A stretch of 59,568 bases of DNA from Pseudomonadota bacterium (GCA_022566735.1 JADFIG010000019.1:1-59568), one strand, 5' to 3'. Numbered from the stretch's first letter, positions 33,311-41,941 are shown. Made by a program: numbers and translations. The notes: generated by a model not told the origin, from the letters alone.

Positions 33311-34728
33311 AGTACATCAGCACCCGTGGTGACCGCACCGAGCGCGGCTTCTCCGAGATCCTGCTGGAGGGCCTGGCGCCCGACGGCGGCCTCTACCTGC
33401 CCATGTCCTACCCGAAGGTGGACGACGCCACGCTCGCGAAGTGGCGCCACCTGTCGTATGCCGAGCTGGCGTTCGAGATCCTGTCGCTGTACATCGACGA
33501 CATCCCCGCGGCCGACCTGAAGGCCCTGACGGCCAAGACCTACACCCAGGCCGTCTACGGTTTCCCCGAGATCACGCCGCTCAAGCACCTGGAGCCGGGC
33601 CTGTGCCTGGAGGCGCTGTCCAACGGCCCGACGCTGGCCTTCAAGGACATGGCCATGCAGCTGCTGGGCAACCTGTTCGAGTACGAGCTGGGCCGCCGCG
33701 GCGAGCAGCTCAACATCCTGGGCGCCACCTCGGGCGACACCGGCAGCGCGGCCGAGTACGCCATGCGCGGCAAGAAGGGCGTGCGCGTGTTCATGCTCTC
33801 GCCGCATGGCCGCATGAGCCCCTTCCAGCAGGCCCAGATGTTCAGCCTGCAGGACCCCAACATCCACAACATCGCCGTCGAAGGCGTGTTCGACGATGCG
33901 CAGGACATCGTCAAGGCCGTCTCCAACGACCTGGCTTTCAAGCGCCAGTACAAGATCGGCACCGTGAACTCGATCAACTGGGCGCGTCTGCTGGCCCAGG
34001 TCGTGTACTACTTCGCCGGCTACTTCCAGGCCACCAAGTCGAACGCCGAGCAGGTGAGCTTCACCGTGCCTTCGGGCAACTTCGGCAACGTCTGCGCCGG
34101 CCACGTGGCCCGCATGATGGGCCTGCCCGTCGACAAGCTGGTGGTGGCCACCAACGAGAACAACGTGCTCGACGAGTTCTTCCGCACCGGCACCTACCGT
34201 GTGCGTGGTTCGGCCGAGACCTACGAGACGTCTTCGCCCTCGATGGACATCTCCAAGGCGTCGAACTTCGAGCGCTTCGTGTTCGACCTGCTGGGCCGCG
34301 ACGGTGCCGCCTGCAAGGCCCTGTTCAAGGACGCGGTCGAGCAGCAGGGCGGCTTCACGCTGCCCACCGAGACCTTCGCCAAGGTGTCCGGCTATGGCTT
34401 CGTGTCGGGCACCAGCACGCACGCCGACCGCCTGGCCACCATCCGCGACACCTTCGAGCGCGACGGCACCCTGATCGACACCCACACGGCCGATGGCCTG
34501 AAGGTGGCGCGCGAACACATGAAGCCCGGCACGACGATGATCGTGCTGGAAACCGCCTTGCCGGCGAAGTTCGAGGAGACCATCGTCGAAGCCACCGGCC
34601 AGCGTCCGGCACGCCCGTTCTGGATCCAGGGCCTGGAGGGCCTGGAAGACCTGCCCAAGCGCTTCGTGGTGTGCCCCAACGATGCGAAGTGGGTGAAGGA
34701 CTACATCGTCCAGCATTGCCAGGACTGA
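33307..34728 (+). CDS. thrC: Threonine synthase
   Basis: A 473-residue PLP enzyme of the long (type 2, yeast-like) class that converts O-phosphohomoserine to threonine. The PLP lysine is Lys113 in LAFKDMAMQ, with GATSGDTGSAA as the phosphate-binding loop and FTVPSGNFGNVCAG later. Translation is coupled to hom (ATGA overlap). It is the last gene of alaA-hom-thrC. Confidence 0.95.
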   Translation: MKYISTRGDRTERGFSEILLEGLAPDGGLYLPMSYPKVDDATLAKWRHLSYAELAFEILSLYIDDIPAADLKALTAKTYTQAVYGFPEITPLKHLEPGLCLEALSNGPTLAFKDMAMQLLGNLFEYELGRRGEQLNILGATSGDTGSAAEYAMRGKKGVRVFMLSPHGRMSPFQQAQMFSLQDPNIHNIAVEGVFDDAQDIVKAVSNDLAFKRQYKIGTVNSINWARLLAQVVYYFAGYFQATKSNAEQVSFTVPSGNFGNVCAGHVARMMGLPVDKLVVATNENNVLDEFFRTGTYRVRGSAETYETSSPSMDISKASNFERFVFDLLGRDGAACKALFKDAVEQQGGFTLPTETFAKVSGYGFVSGTSTHADRLATIRDTFERDGTLIDTHTADGLKVAREHMKPGTTMIVLETALPAKFEETIVEATGQRPARPFWIQGLEGLEDLPKRFVVCPNDAKWVKDYIVQHCQD

Positions 34729-34782
34729 GTTTGCCAGGACCGAACTCGGGCACCCGACTTGGGTGACACCGATGCCCGACAG

Positions 34783-34817
34783 GCCTGCCCGCACGGCGAC
34801 GTGGGGCAGGCTTTTTT
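34783..34817 (+). terminator. Terminator of alaA-hom-thrC
   Basis: GCCTGCCC (34783-34790) pairs with GGGCAGGC (34804-34811) and is followed by six T residues. It also abuts the convergent ytfE stop. Confidence 0.88.
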
Positions 34818-35488
34818 CATGCCCGCTCGAACAACACGTTGTTTTCGAGGTGGATGTGGGCCATCAGGTCCTCGCGCAGGGTTTGCAGGCCCAGGTAGAG
34901 CGCGCGCCAGGTGTTGCAGGCGCCGCGGGGCAGGGTGATGCCGTGCGTCAGGGCTTCCAGGCGGGCGAGCTCATCGCCGTGGTGGTCGTGCTCCATGCGC
35001 ATCACCTGGATGGGGGCCTGCGCGCCGGGGGCGGGGCCGCGGCGCAGCAGGGGGAAGAGCACCAGCTCCTCCTTCTGCATGTGGCTGTCGAGTTCCTGCT
35101 GCATGGTCTCCAGGTGATCGGCCAGACCGCGGGGGCACTCGGGGCGGTCGCCGTGCACCGACTCCACGCGGCGCGCCAGCCGGATCAGCTCGGGCAACTG
35201 CTCGCGGTGGCGGGCGTGGTAGCGCACGAGGATGTGGTCGATGAGCGCGGGCGTGGAGGCCTCGGTCCAGTCGACGAGCTCGTCACTGGCTTCTTGCAGG
35301 GCGTCGAGTTCGGCGGCGATGCGCTCGGCGTCCAGGCCGGCCTTGTCGGCGGCGGTGCGCAGGGTCTGCTTGCCGCCGCAGCAGAAGTCGAGGTGGTGGG
35401 CGTGGAAGACGCGGGTGGCACCGGGGATGGTGCGGGCCAGCAGGCCCAGGGATTGGTCGGCGTGGCTCGGGACGGTCAGGGTGGACAT
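34817..35488 (-). CDS. ytfE: Iron-sulfur cluster repair di-iron protein (YtfE/DnrN/NorA)
   Basis: A 223-residue protein with an N-terminal ScdA_N domain (FHAHHLDFCCGGKQTL, about residues 27-42) and a hemerythrin-like domain. The di-iron histidine/glutamate ligands lie in HARHREQLPE, HMQKEEL, EHDHHGDEL and HIHLENNVLF. These proteins repair Fe-S clusters damaged by nitric oxide and buffer NO. It diverges from norR across a region with NorR-type sites and a sigma-54 promoter, matching the NorR-controlled norA of Cupriavidus. Confidence 0.93.
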   Translation of the reverse strand: MSTLTVPSHADQSLGLLARTIPGATRVFHAHHLDFCCGGKQTLRTAADKAGLDAERIAAELDALQEASDELVDWTEASTPALIDHILVRYHARHREQLPELIRLARRVESVHGDRPECPRGLADHLETMQQELDSHMQKEELVLFPLLRRGPAPGAQAPIQVMRMEHDHHGDELARLEALTHGITLPRGACNTWRALYLGLQTLREDLMAHIHLENNVLFERA

Positions 35489-35533
35489 GGAGGGGCTCCG
35501 GGGTGGTTTGAGGGGGGGATCGCCTCCCATGGC

Positions 35534-35548
35534 GCAAGCGCCGGGCCA
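35534..35548 (-). promoter_or_regulatory. Sigma-54 promoter of ytfE
   Basis: On the minus strand TGGCCC-GGCGC-TTGC places GG and GC exactly 10 bases apart, as the -24/-12 elements of sigma-54 promoters require (consensus TGGCAC-N5-TTGC). Transcription would start near 35523, 35 bp before the ytfE ATG. Confidence 0.65.
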
Positions 35549-35589
35549 GCCTGACTTGCCTTGAAAATCAGGCACTTGGCTTGGGTGTG

Positions 35590-35602
35590 GGTAAAATGAA
35601 CC
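35590..35602. promoter_or_regulatory. NorR-type binding site 1
   Basis: GGT-AAAATGA-ACC fits the GGT-N7-ACC upstream activating sequence described for Cupriavidus NorR. It lies about 70 bp upstream of the expected ytfE transcription start. Confidence 0.65.
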
Positions 35603-35613
35603 TGATTCATGAG

Positions 35614-35626
35614 GGTTAAAATGACC
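35614..35626. promoter_or_regulatory. NorR-type binding site 2
   Basis: GGT-TAAAATG-ACC is a second GGT-N7-ACC site, 24 bp from site 1 and overlapping the norR start codons. Binding here could activate ytfE and at the same time repress norR. Confidence 0.65.
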
Positions 35627-37234
35627 ATGGCTGAGGTTGAAAACACCCTGTGCGAGGCCCCGATCGACCACATGGGCCTGGCCGACCTGTCGGTGACCCT
35701 GCCGCGGGCGGTGCGGCTGCAGCGGCTGGTGGGACAACTCAAGGCGCGGTTTGCGTGCGAGGCGGTGGTGCTGCTGCAGGAGGAGGGCGAGGCGCTGCGC
35801 CCGGTGGCCGCCGTGGGGCTGAGCCGCGAGGCGCTGGGCCGCGCCTTCGAGGTGGCGCAGCACCCGCGGCTGTCGACCATCCTGCTGGGCCGCGAGGTGG
35901 TGCACTTCGAGCATGCCAGCACCTTGCCCGACCCCTACGACGGCCTGGTCGAAAGCATGGCCGGTCACCCGCTGCCGGTGCACGACTGCATGGGCGTGAG
36001 CGTGCACGTCGATGGCCGGCGCTGGGGCGTGCTGACCCTGGACGCGCTGCGGCCCGGCACGTTCGACGCGTCGGCCCGCGCGGCCTTGCGCGCCAGCCTG
36101 CCCTGGGTGGCCGCGGCCGTGCGCGTGAGCCTGCTGGAGCAGGAGGTGCAGGTGCTGCGGCAGGCGAGGGTGACGGCATCGGGCGGGGAGGGCGGCGTGG
36201 GCGCACCCATGCCCGGGGTGCGCACGGGCATCATCGGCCACAGCGCGGCCTTGCAGCAGGTGCTGCACGAAGTCGATGTGGTGGCGCAGTCCGACCTGCC
36301 GGTGCTGCTGATGGGCGAGACGGGCACAGGCAAGGAGTTGTTCGCGCAGCGGGTGCATGAACGCTCGGCGCGGGCCAAGGGGCCGATGGTGCATGTCAAC
36401 TGTGCGGCGTTGCCGGAGTCCCTGGCCGAGAGCGAACTCTTCGGCCACGTGCGCGGCGCATTCTCGGGCGCGACCACCGACCGGGCCGGGCGCTTCGAGG
36501 CGGCGCGGGGCGGCACCATCTTCCTCGACGAGGTGGGCGAGCTGCCGCTGAGCATCCAGGCCAAGCTGCTGCGCACCCTGCAGAACGGCGAGGTGCAGCG
36601 CCTGGGCGCCGACAAGCCCGTGAAGGTGGACGTGCGCGTGGTGGCCGCCACCAACCGGCTCTTGAAGGACGCGGTGAGCCAGGGCGTGTTCCGCGCCGAC
36701 CTGTACCACCGGCTGTCGGTCTACCCCATCCACGTGCCGCCCCTGCGCGAGCGCGGCGACGATGTGCTGCTGCTGGCGGGGCACTTCCTGGAGGTCAACC
36801 GCGCGCGCCTGGGGCTGCGCAGCCTGCGCCTGGATGCGGGCGCGGAGTCGGCCTTGCTGCGCTACGGCTGGCCTGGCAATGTGCGCGAGCTGGAGCACGT
36901 GATGGGGCGGGCGGCGCTCAAGCTGCTGAGCCGGGGCGTGAACCGGCGCGACATCGTGACCTTGACGGAGGATGTGCTGGACCTGGCGGAGACGCCGGGG
37001 GCCAGCCTGGGGCTGGCTGGCTTGGCGAGCGCTGGCGATGCGGTGCCTTCATCGGCCGGTGCATCGGCAGGGCCCGCCATGGCGGGCTTGCGCGCGCAGG
37101 TGGAACAGTTCGAGCGCGGGCTGGTGCGCCAGGCCTTGCAGGCGGCGGGTGGCAACTGGGCCGAAGCGGCCCGCTGGCTGGGCATCGACGCGAGCAACCT
37201 GCACAAGCTGGCGAAGCGGCTGGGGGTGAAGTGA
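35621..37234 (+). CDS. norR: Nitric-oxide-responsive sigma-54 activator NorR
   Basis: A 537-residue enhancer-binding protein. An N-terminal GAF domain (about 20-185) would bind NO through non-heme iron. The AAA+ domain has Walker A GETGTGKE at 232-239, the sigma-54 contact loop GAFSGA at 279-284 (usually GAFTGA), Walker B GGTIFLDEVGEL and the arginine finger region. A Fis-type HTH ends the protein (NWAEAARWLGIDASNLHKLAKRL). The ATG at 35621 follows GAGG; 35609 and 35627 are alternatives. Confidence 0.92.
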   Translation: MTMAEVENTLCEAPIDHMGLADLSVTLPRAVRLQRLVGQLKARFACEAVVLLQEEGEALRPVAAVGLSREALGRAFEVAQHPRLSTILLGREVVHFEHASTLPDPYDGLVESMAGHPLPVHDCMGVSVHVDGRRWGVLTLDALRPGTFDASARAALRASLPWVAAAVRVSLLEQEVQVLRQARVTASGGEGGVGAPMPGVRTGIIGHSAALQQVLHEVDVVAQSDLPVLLMGETGTGKELFAQRVHERSARAKGPMVHVNCAALPESLAESELFGHVRGAFSGATTDRAGRFEAARGGTIFLDEVGELPLSIQAKLLRTLQNGEVQRLGADKPVKVDVRVVAATNRLLKDAVSQGVFRADLYHRLSVYPIHVPPLRERGDDVLLLAGHFLEVNRARLGLRSLRLDAGAESALLRYGWPGNVRELEHVMGRAALKLLSRGVNRRDIVTLTEDVLDLAETPGASLGLAGLASAGDAVPSSAGASAGPAMAGLRAQVEQFERGLVRQALQAAGGNWAEAARWLGIDASNLHKLAKRLGVK

Positions 37235-37239
37235 GGGGG

Positions 37240-37253
37240 TTGACCCCTGTCAA
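37240..37253. promoter_or_regulatory. FNR/Dnr-type box upstream of nrdD
   Basis: TTGAC-CCCT-GTCAA is a perfect palindrome of the FNR/CRP-family consensus (TTGAY-N4-RTCAA). It begins 5 bp after the norR stop. If it acts as a class II site at -41.5, transcription would start near 37288, with AACACT as a weak -10. It would switch on the anaerobic reductase in the absence of oxygen. Confidence 0.7.
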
Positions 37254-37330
37254 AACCCTCTCGCCAGCATGTCGGAACACTGCCTCGGGTGTCTGGCGCT
37301 CATGTCAGCCACCAGATGTGTGGAGACACC

Positions 37331-39370
37331 ATGCCGACCCGCGCCAGCCAGCCCGCCGAGAAAAACGCCAAGGCCCCCCATGCCACGCCCGTGGCCGTCT
37401 TCAAGCGCAACGGGGGCACCGCCGGCTTCCAGCCTGAACGCATCGCGCGGGCCGTGGCGGCGGCGGGCGATGCCACCCAGGCCTTTGGCCTCGATGAAGC
37501 CTGGCGCCTGACCGATGCCGTCATCCAGCGGCTGAGCGTGCGCGTGCCCACGGTCGAGCAGGTCCAGGACGTGGTCGAGCAGGTGTTGCTCGACGCGGGC
37601 CACACCCAGGCCGCGCGCGCCTACATCGTCTACCGCGAACAGCACCGCGCCTTGCGCGAAGACCGCCGCACCGCGGTCGATGTCGAGCGCTCGGTCAACG
37701 AGTACCTGCACCGGCAGGACTGGCGCATCCACGCCAATGCCAACCAGGGCTACTCGCTGGGCGGGCTCATCCTCAACGTGTCGGGCAAGGTGATCGCCAA
37801 CTACTGGCTCAGCCACGTCTACCCGCCGCAGATCGGCCAGGCCCACCGCGATGCCGACATCCACATCCACGACCTCGACGTGCTCTCGGGCTATTGCGCG
37901 GGCTGGTCGCTGCGCACGCTGCTGCACGAGGGCCTCAACGGCGTGCCGGGCAAGGTGGAGTCGGGGCCGCCGAAGCACCTGTCATCCGCCGTGGGGCAGA
38001 TCGTCAACTTCCTGGGCACGCTGCAGAACGAGTGGGCAGGGGCGCAGGCCTTCAGCTCCTTCGACACCTACCTGGCGCCCTACATCCGCCAAGACGGGCT
38101 GAGCTACGAGCAGGTGCGCCAGTGCCTGCAGGAGCTCATCTACAACCTCAACGTGCCGTCGCGCTGGGGCACGCAGACGCCTTTCACCAACCTGACCTTC
38201 GACTGGGTCTGCCCCGAAGACCTGCGCGAGCAGGTGCCCGTGATCGGCGGCGTGGAGATGCCCTTCGCCTATGGCGAGCTGCAGGCCGAGATGGACATGG
38301 TCAACCGCGCCTACATCGACGTGATGATGGCGGGCGACGCGCGCGGCCGGGCCTTCACCTTCCCGATCCCGACCTACAACATCACGAAGGACTTCGACTG
38401 GGACCACCCCAACACCGAGGCCCTGTTCGAGATGACGGCCAAGTACGGCCTGCCGTACTTCCAGAACTTCGTGAACTCGGAGCTGCAGCCGCACATGATC
38501 CGCTCGATGTGCTGCCGCCTGCAGCTGGACCTGCGCGAGTTGCTCAAGCGTGGCAACGGGCTGTTCGGCTCGGCCGAGCAGACGGGCTCGCTCGGCGTGG
38601 TGACGCTGAACTGCGCGCGGCTGGGCTTCCTGCACGCGGGCGACGAGGCCGGCCTGCTGGCGCGCACCGACCACCTGCTGCAGCTCGCCAGCCAGAGCCT
38701 GGAGATCAAGCGCAAGGTGATTCAAGGGCACATGGACGCCGGCCTGTTCCCGTACACCAAGCGCTACCTGGGCACGCTGCGCAACCATTTCTCCACCGTC
38801 GGCGTGAACGGCATCAACGAGATGGTCCGCAACTTCACGGGCGACCTGGAAGACATCACCACGCCCTGGGGCGAGGCCTTCGCGCTGCGCTACCTCGACC
38901 ACATCCGCGCGCGCATCACGGCCATGCAGGAAGCCACCGGCCACCTCTACAACCTGGAGGCCACCCCGGCCGAGGGCACGACCTACCGCTTCGCCAAGGA
39001 AGACCGCTTGCGCTTTCCCGTCATCCTGCAGGCGGGCACACCGGAGGAGCCGTACTACACGAACTCCTCGCAGCTGCCGGTGGGCTTTTGCGACGACCCC
39101 TTCGAGGCGCTGGCGCGGCAGGAGGCCCTGCAGCGCAAGTACACCGGCGGCACGGTGCTGCACCTCTATCTGGGCGAGCGCGTGTCATCGGCGCAGGCCT
39201 GCAAGAACCTGGTGCGGCGGGCCTTGTCGCGCTTCCGCTTGCCCTACATCACCATCACGCCGACGTTCTCGATCTGTCCGACGCACGGCTACCTGGCTGG
39301 CGAACACGCCTTCTGTCCGCGCTGCGATGAAGCGGCGCTGGCGCGGCGGCAAGCCGTCCCATCCACCTGA
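37331..39370 (+). CDS. nrdD: Anaerobic ribonucleoside-triphosphate reductase, large part lacking the glycyl-radical domain
   Basis: A 679-residue class III ribonucleotide reductase. An ATP-cone domain is at about 20-110, followed by the ten-stranded barrel (DADIHIHDLDVLSGYCAGWS, NLNVPSRWGTQTPFTNLTFDW, FGSAEQTGSLGVVTLN, FSTVGVNGINEM). The zinc-site region near the end reads SICPTHGYLAGEHAFCPRC, with His in place of one cysteine. The protein then ends without the RVxGY glycyl-radical motif, which is encoded by the next gene. GGAG lies 5 bases before the ATG. No frameshift signature is seen at the junction. Confidence 0.92.
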   Translation: MPTRASQPAEKNAKAPHATPVAVFKRNGGTAGFQPERIARAVAAAGDATQAFGLDEAWRLTDAVIQRLSVRVPTVEQVQDVVEQVLLDAGHTQAARAYIVYREQHRALREDRRTAVDVERSVNEYLHRQDWRIHANANQGYSLGGLILNVSGKVIANYWLSHVYPPQIGQAHRDADIHIHDLDVLSGYCAGWSLRTLLHEGLNGVPGKVESGPPKHLSSAVGQIVNFLGTLQNEWAGAQAFSSFDTYLAPYIRQDGLSYEQVRQCLQELIYNLNVPSRWGTQTPFTNLTFDWVCPEDLREQVPVIGGVEMPFAYGELQAEMDMVNRAYIDVMMAGDARGRAFTFPIPTYNITKDFDWDHPNTEALFEMTAKYGLPYFQNFVNSELQPHMIRSMCCRLQLDLRELLKRGNGLFGSAEQTGSLGVVTLNCARLGFLHAGDEAGLLARTDHLLQLASQSLEIKRKVIQGHMDAGLFPYTKRYLGTLRNHFSTVGVNGINEMVRNFTGDLEDITTPWGEAFALRYLDHIRARITAMQEATGHLYNLEATPAEGTTYRFAKEDRLRFPVILQAGTPEEPYYTNSSQLPVGFCDDPFEALARQEALQRKYTGGTVLHLYLGERVSSAQACKNLVRRALSRFRLPYITITPTFSICPTHGYLAGEHAFCPRCDEAALARRQAVPST

Positions 39371-39380
39371 AGGAGTTGGC

Positions 39381-39572
39381 ATGACCCACACCGCACGCAC
39401 CCCTGACGCCCCCCACCCCGTGCTGGCCGAACACGAACGCCAGCGTTGCGAGGTCTGGACCCGGGTGATGGGCTATCACCGGCCCGTGGCCTCGTTCAAC
39501 GTGGGCAAGAAGGGGGAGTTCCATGAGCGGCAGTACTTCGTCGAACGAAGCGAGGATCGCGTTCCTGCCTGA
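39381..39572 (+). CDS. Separate glycyl-radical domain of NrdD
   Basis: A 63-residue protein whose second half is the class III reductase C-terminus: CEVWTRVMGYHRPVASFN, followed by KKGEFHERQYF. The radical glycine would be Gly31 in RVMGY. It has its own RBS (AAGGAG, 5 bases before the ATG), starts 10 bp after the nrdD stop and overlaps nrdG by 50 bp. It presumably docks onto NrdD and is charged by NrdG, in the manner of the spare radical domain GrcA/YfiD of pyruvate formate-lyase. Confidence 0.85.
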   Translation: MTHTARTPDAPHPVLAEHERQRCEVWTRVMGYHRPVASFNVGKKGEFHERQYFVERSEDRVPA

Positions 39573-40299
39573 GCAGGCCCAGGCGCGGCAGCAGACGCAC
39601 TTGATCCCGCCTTTGGACGTCGGCGGCTTCACGCCGCTGAGCACGACCGACTGGCCTGGCCAGTTGGCCGCGGTGGTGTTCGTGCAGGGCTGCCCCTGGC
39701 GCTGCCATTACTGCCACAACCCGTCGCTGCAGCCGCGCCAGCCGCCCTGCGGCCGCGACACCCACACCTGGGGCAAGGTGCTGGACACCTTGAGGCAACG
39801 CCAGGGCCTGCTCGACGGCGTGGTGTTCAGCGGCGGCGAGCCCACGCTGGACGCCGCCCTGGTGCCGGCCATGCACGAGGTGCGCGAGCTGGGCTTCCAG
39901 GTGGGGCTGCACACCGCGGGCCTCTACCCGCAGCGGCTGGCCAGCGTCCTGCCCCTGGTGGACTGGGTGGCGCTGGACATCAAGACCGAGTTCGAGGACT
40001 ACAAGGCCATCACCTCGGTGCCGCGCAGCGGCGAGCCGGTGCGCGAGAGCCTGGCCCTGGTGCTGGGCAGCGGCAAGGCGCACGAGCTGCGCACCACCTG
40101 GCACCCCGAGCTCCTCTCCGAGGCCACGCTGCTGCGCATGGCGCGCATGCTCCAGGCCGCCGGTGCGCGCCACTGGGTGCTGCAGGGCTACCGCGCCACC
40201 CCCCTGACCGAGGCCGCGCTGGGCCCGGGCGAGCGCATGCCGCCGGACGCCCTGGTGGCGCGCCTGCGCCTCGTCGGGCCGACCCTGAGCGTGCGTTGA
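39523..40299 (+). CDS. nrdG: Anaerobic ribonucleotide reductase activating enzyme
   Basis: A 258-residue radical-SAM activase. The [4Fe-4S] motif CPWRCHYC (Cys57, Cys61, Cys64) and FSGGEPTLD near 105 are clear. It abstracts hydrogen from the reductase glycine with a 5'-deoxyadenosyl radical. GGGGGAG precedes the ATG within the preceding small gene, and the 50-bp overlap suggests coupled synthesis with the radical domain. Confidence 0.92.
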   Translation: MSGSTSSNEARIAFLPEQAQARQQTHLIPPLDVGGFTPLSTTDWPGQLAAVVFVQGCPWRCHYCHNPSLQPRQPPCGRDTHTWGKVLDTLRQRQGLLDGVVFSGGEPTLDAALVPAMHEVRELGFQVGLHTAGLYPQRLASVLPLVDWVALDIKTEFEDYKAITSVPRSGEPVRESLALVLGSGKAHELRTTWHPELLSEATLLRMARMLQAAGARHWVLQGYRATPLTEAALGPGERMPPDALVARLRLVGPTLSVR

Positions 40300-40314
40300 G
40301 CGGCGGCCTCGGCG

Positions 40315-41022
40315 TCAGTGTCCAGCCAGGCGGTCGTCGATCTCGTTGAAGATCGACTGCTCGTCCGGCGGCGCATCGCGAGGCGCATCGTGGTAAGGCC
40401 CGGTGCCGCTGTGCTCGGACAGGGAGGCGGGCGTGAACTGGCCGCTGCGCACGTCGAACACGTGCACCTCGCCTTCTTCGATGACGTAGTGCCAGCCGTG
40501 CAGGGTGACTTCGTGCTTCTCCACCCGCTCGCGGACCATGGGGTAGTCCATCAGCCGTTCGAGCTGCAGCACCACGGCGCGCTGCTCGGTGCGGCGCAGG
40601 GCCTCGGGGCTGACCTGCACGGGCAGGGCGGCTTCGCGGGCCATGTCCAGCCAGCCGCGCAGGTTCTTGGCCTGGGCGGGGATTTCGTCGTAGAGCGCCT
40701 TCATGGCGCCACAGTGCGAGTGCCCGCAGACCACGATGCGCGAGACCTTCAGGTTGAGCATGGCGTACTCGATGGCCGCGGCCGTGCCGTGCAGGCCATG
40801 CAGGCCGTCGTAGGGCGGGACCAGGGCGCCGACATTGCGCACGATGAACAACTCACCCGGGCCGGCTCCCGTCAGCAGGTAGGGCACCAGGCGGGAGTCC
40901 GAGCAGCCGATGAACAAGGTGCTGGGGTGCTGGCCTTCCTTGACCAGGTCTTCGAAGCGCGCCTGGTGCTGCGGGAAGAAGTCGTCGTGGAACTGCCTCA
41001 GGCGTTGCAGCAGGTCGTCCAT
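40315..41022 (-). CDS. can: Beta-carbonic anhydrase
   Basis: A 235-residue zinc enzyme that interconverts carbon dioxide and bicarbonate. Zinc ligands are Cys40 in CSDSR (with Asp42/Arg44), His101 and Cys104 in CGHSHCGAM. ATG at 41022 gives the usual MDDLLQRLRQFH start; a GTG at 41046 touching the stop of the PpiC gene is an alternative. It is the last gene of the nar block. Confidence 0.93.
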   Translation of the reverse strand: MDDLLQRLRQFHDDFFPQHQARFEDLVKEGQHPSTLFIGCSDSRLVPYLLTGAGPGELFIVRNVGALVPPYDGLHGLHGTAAAIEYAMLNLKVSRIVVCGHSHCGAMKALYDEIPAQAKNLRGWLDMAREAALPVQVSPEALRRTEQRAVVLQLERLMDYPMVRERVEKHEVTLHGWHYVIEEGEVHVFDVRSGQFTPASLSEHSGTGPYHDAPRDAPPDEQSIFNEIDDRLAGH

Positions 41023-41046
41023 GCATGGCTTTCGTGTCGCTGCCAC

Positions 41047-41886
41047 TCACTGCAGCAGTGGCGAGGTGGCGGCATCCAGGTCGGCCCCTTCGACGCCGTG
41101 GCGCGCGGCCAGCACCGCACAAGCCTGGCGCAAGGCCGTGGCAAAGGCCTGCTGGCGCAGGGCCTGGGCCACGGCGGGCTGCACGGCCTCGAAGGGCGGC
41201 TGCACGCCGGCCTCGCGGGCCTGCACCTCGACCACGTGCAGGCCGAAGCGGCTGTGCACCAGGCGGGGCAGCACGCCGATGTGGGCTTGCGATGGGTCCT
41301 GGCCGAAGAGCTCGCGGGCGAACTCGGGGGCGCAGTCGGTGGCCTCCAGCCAGCCCAGCTCGCCGCCCTGGGCCGCCGAGGGGCAGTTGGAGAGCTGGCG
41401 GGCCTGTTCGGCGAAGGTCTCCGGTGCGGCGCGCACCGCCAGCAGGGCTTGCTCGGCGCGCTGGCGCAGGGCCTGCACATCGACCCCCTCGGTGACGGCA
41501 AACAGGATGTGGCGGGCCTGCACGCGCTCGCCCTGGGCGTGGCGGGCGGCGTGCGCGGCGTGGTAGCGGCGGCAGGCCGCTGCGTCAGGCTCAGGCACCT
41601 GCAGGTGGGTGTCCAGCCAGCGGTCGATGGCGTCGGCCGCGGCCTCGCTGAGCACGCCCTCCGTCGGCAGCGGGTCATGCGGTGTCAGCAGCCCGTCGTC
41701 GATGGCGGCCAGGCGCAGCAGGGCCAGGCTGGCGAGCTGGCGCCGTTCGGCCTCGCTGAGCTGCCCGGGCTGGGCGTGCAGCGTGGCCCCGCCCACGCGC
41801 AGGGGGCGGCCGGGGCCGAGGTCCGGGGCGGCACCGGGGCCGGCGGGCGGCTGACCCAGGGAGAGTTCGGTGAAGGTGGTGTCCAT
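41047..41886 (-). CDS. PpiC/parvulin-type peptidyl-prolyl isomerase (NifM-like) of the nar cluster
   Basis: A 279-residue protein with a parvulin domain (QARHILFAV...APETFAEQARQLSNCPSAAQGGELGWL...GLHVVEV, about 125-225). There is no signal peptide, so it is cytoplasmic. Such isomerases accompany narGHJI in many proteobacteria and probably help fold or assemble nitrate reductase. GGAGA precedes the ATG. It lies 55 bp after narI. Confidence 0.82.
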   Translation of the reverse strand: MDTTFTELSLGQPPAGPGAAPDLGPGRPLRVGGATLHAQPGQLSEAERRQLASLALLRLAAIDDGLLTPHDPLPTEGVLSEAAADAIDRWLDTHLQVPEPDAAACRRYHAAHAARHAQGERVQARHILFAVTEGVDVQALRQRAEQALLAVRAAPETFAEQARQLSNCPSAAQGGELGWLEATDCAPEFARELFGQDPSQAHIGVLPRLVHSRFGLHVVEVQAREAGVQPPFEAVQPAVAQALRQQAFATALRQACAVLAARHGVEGADLDAATSPLLQ

Positions 41887-41941
41887 GGCGTGTCTCCGTC
41901 GGCGTCGCGGGGGGGGGATGTCTCGGTGATGTGGCGGGCGC

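Noticed and set aside
35596..35610. ATGAA-CCTGA-TTCAT inverted repeat as an NsrR site
   Set aside because: The half-sites are too short and the spacing does not match the NsrR consensus; the overlapping GGT-N7-ACC sites explain the region better.
39360..39385. Frameshift explanation for the split nrdD
   Set aside because: The small gene has its own AAGGAG and ATG, a non-homologous leader of about 20 residues and a 10-bp gap from the upstream stop. A single indel would not produce that, although read-level checking is still suggested.
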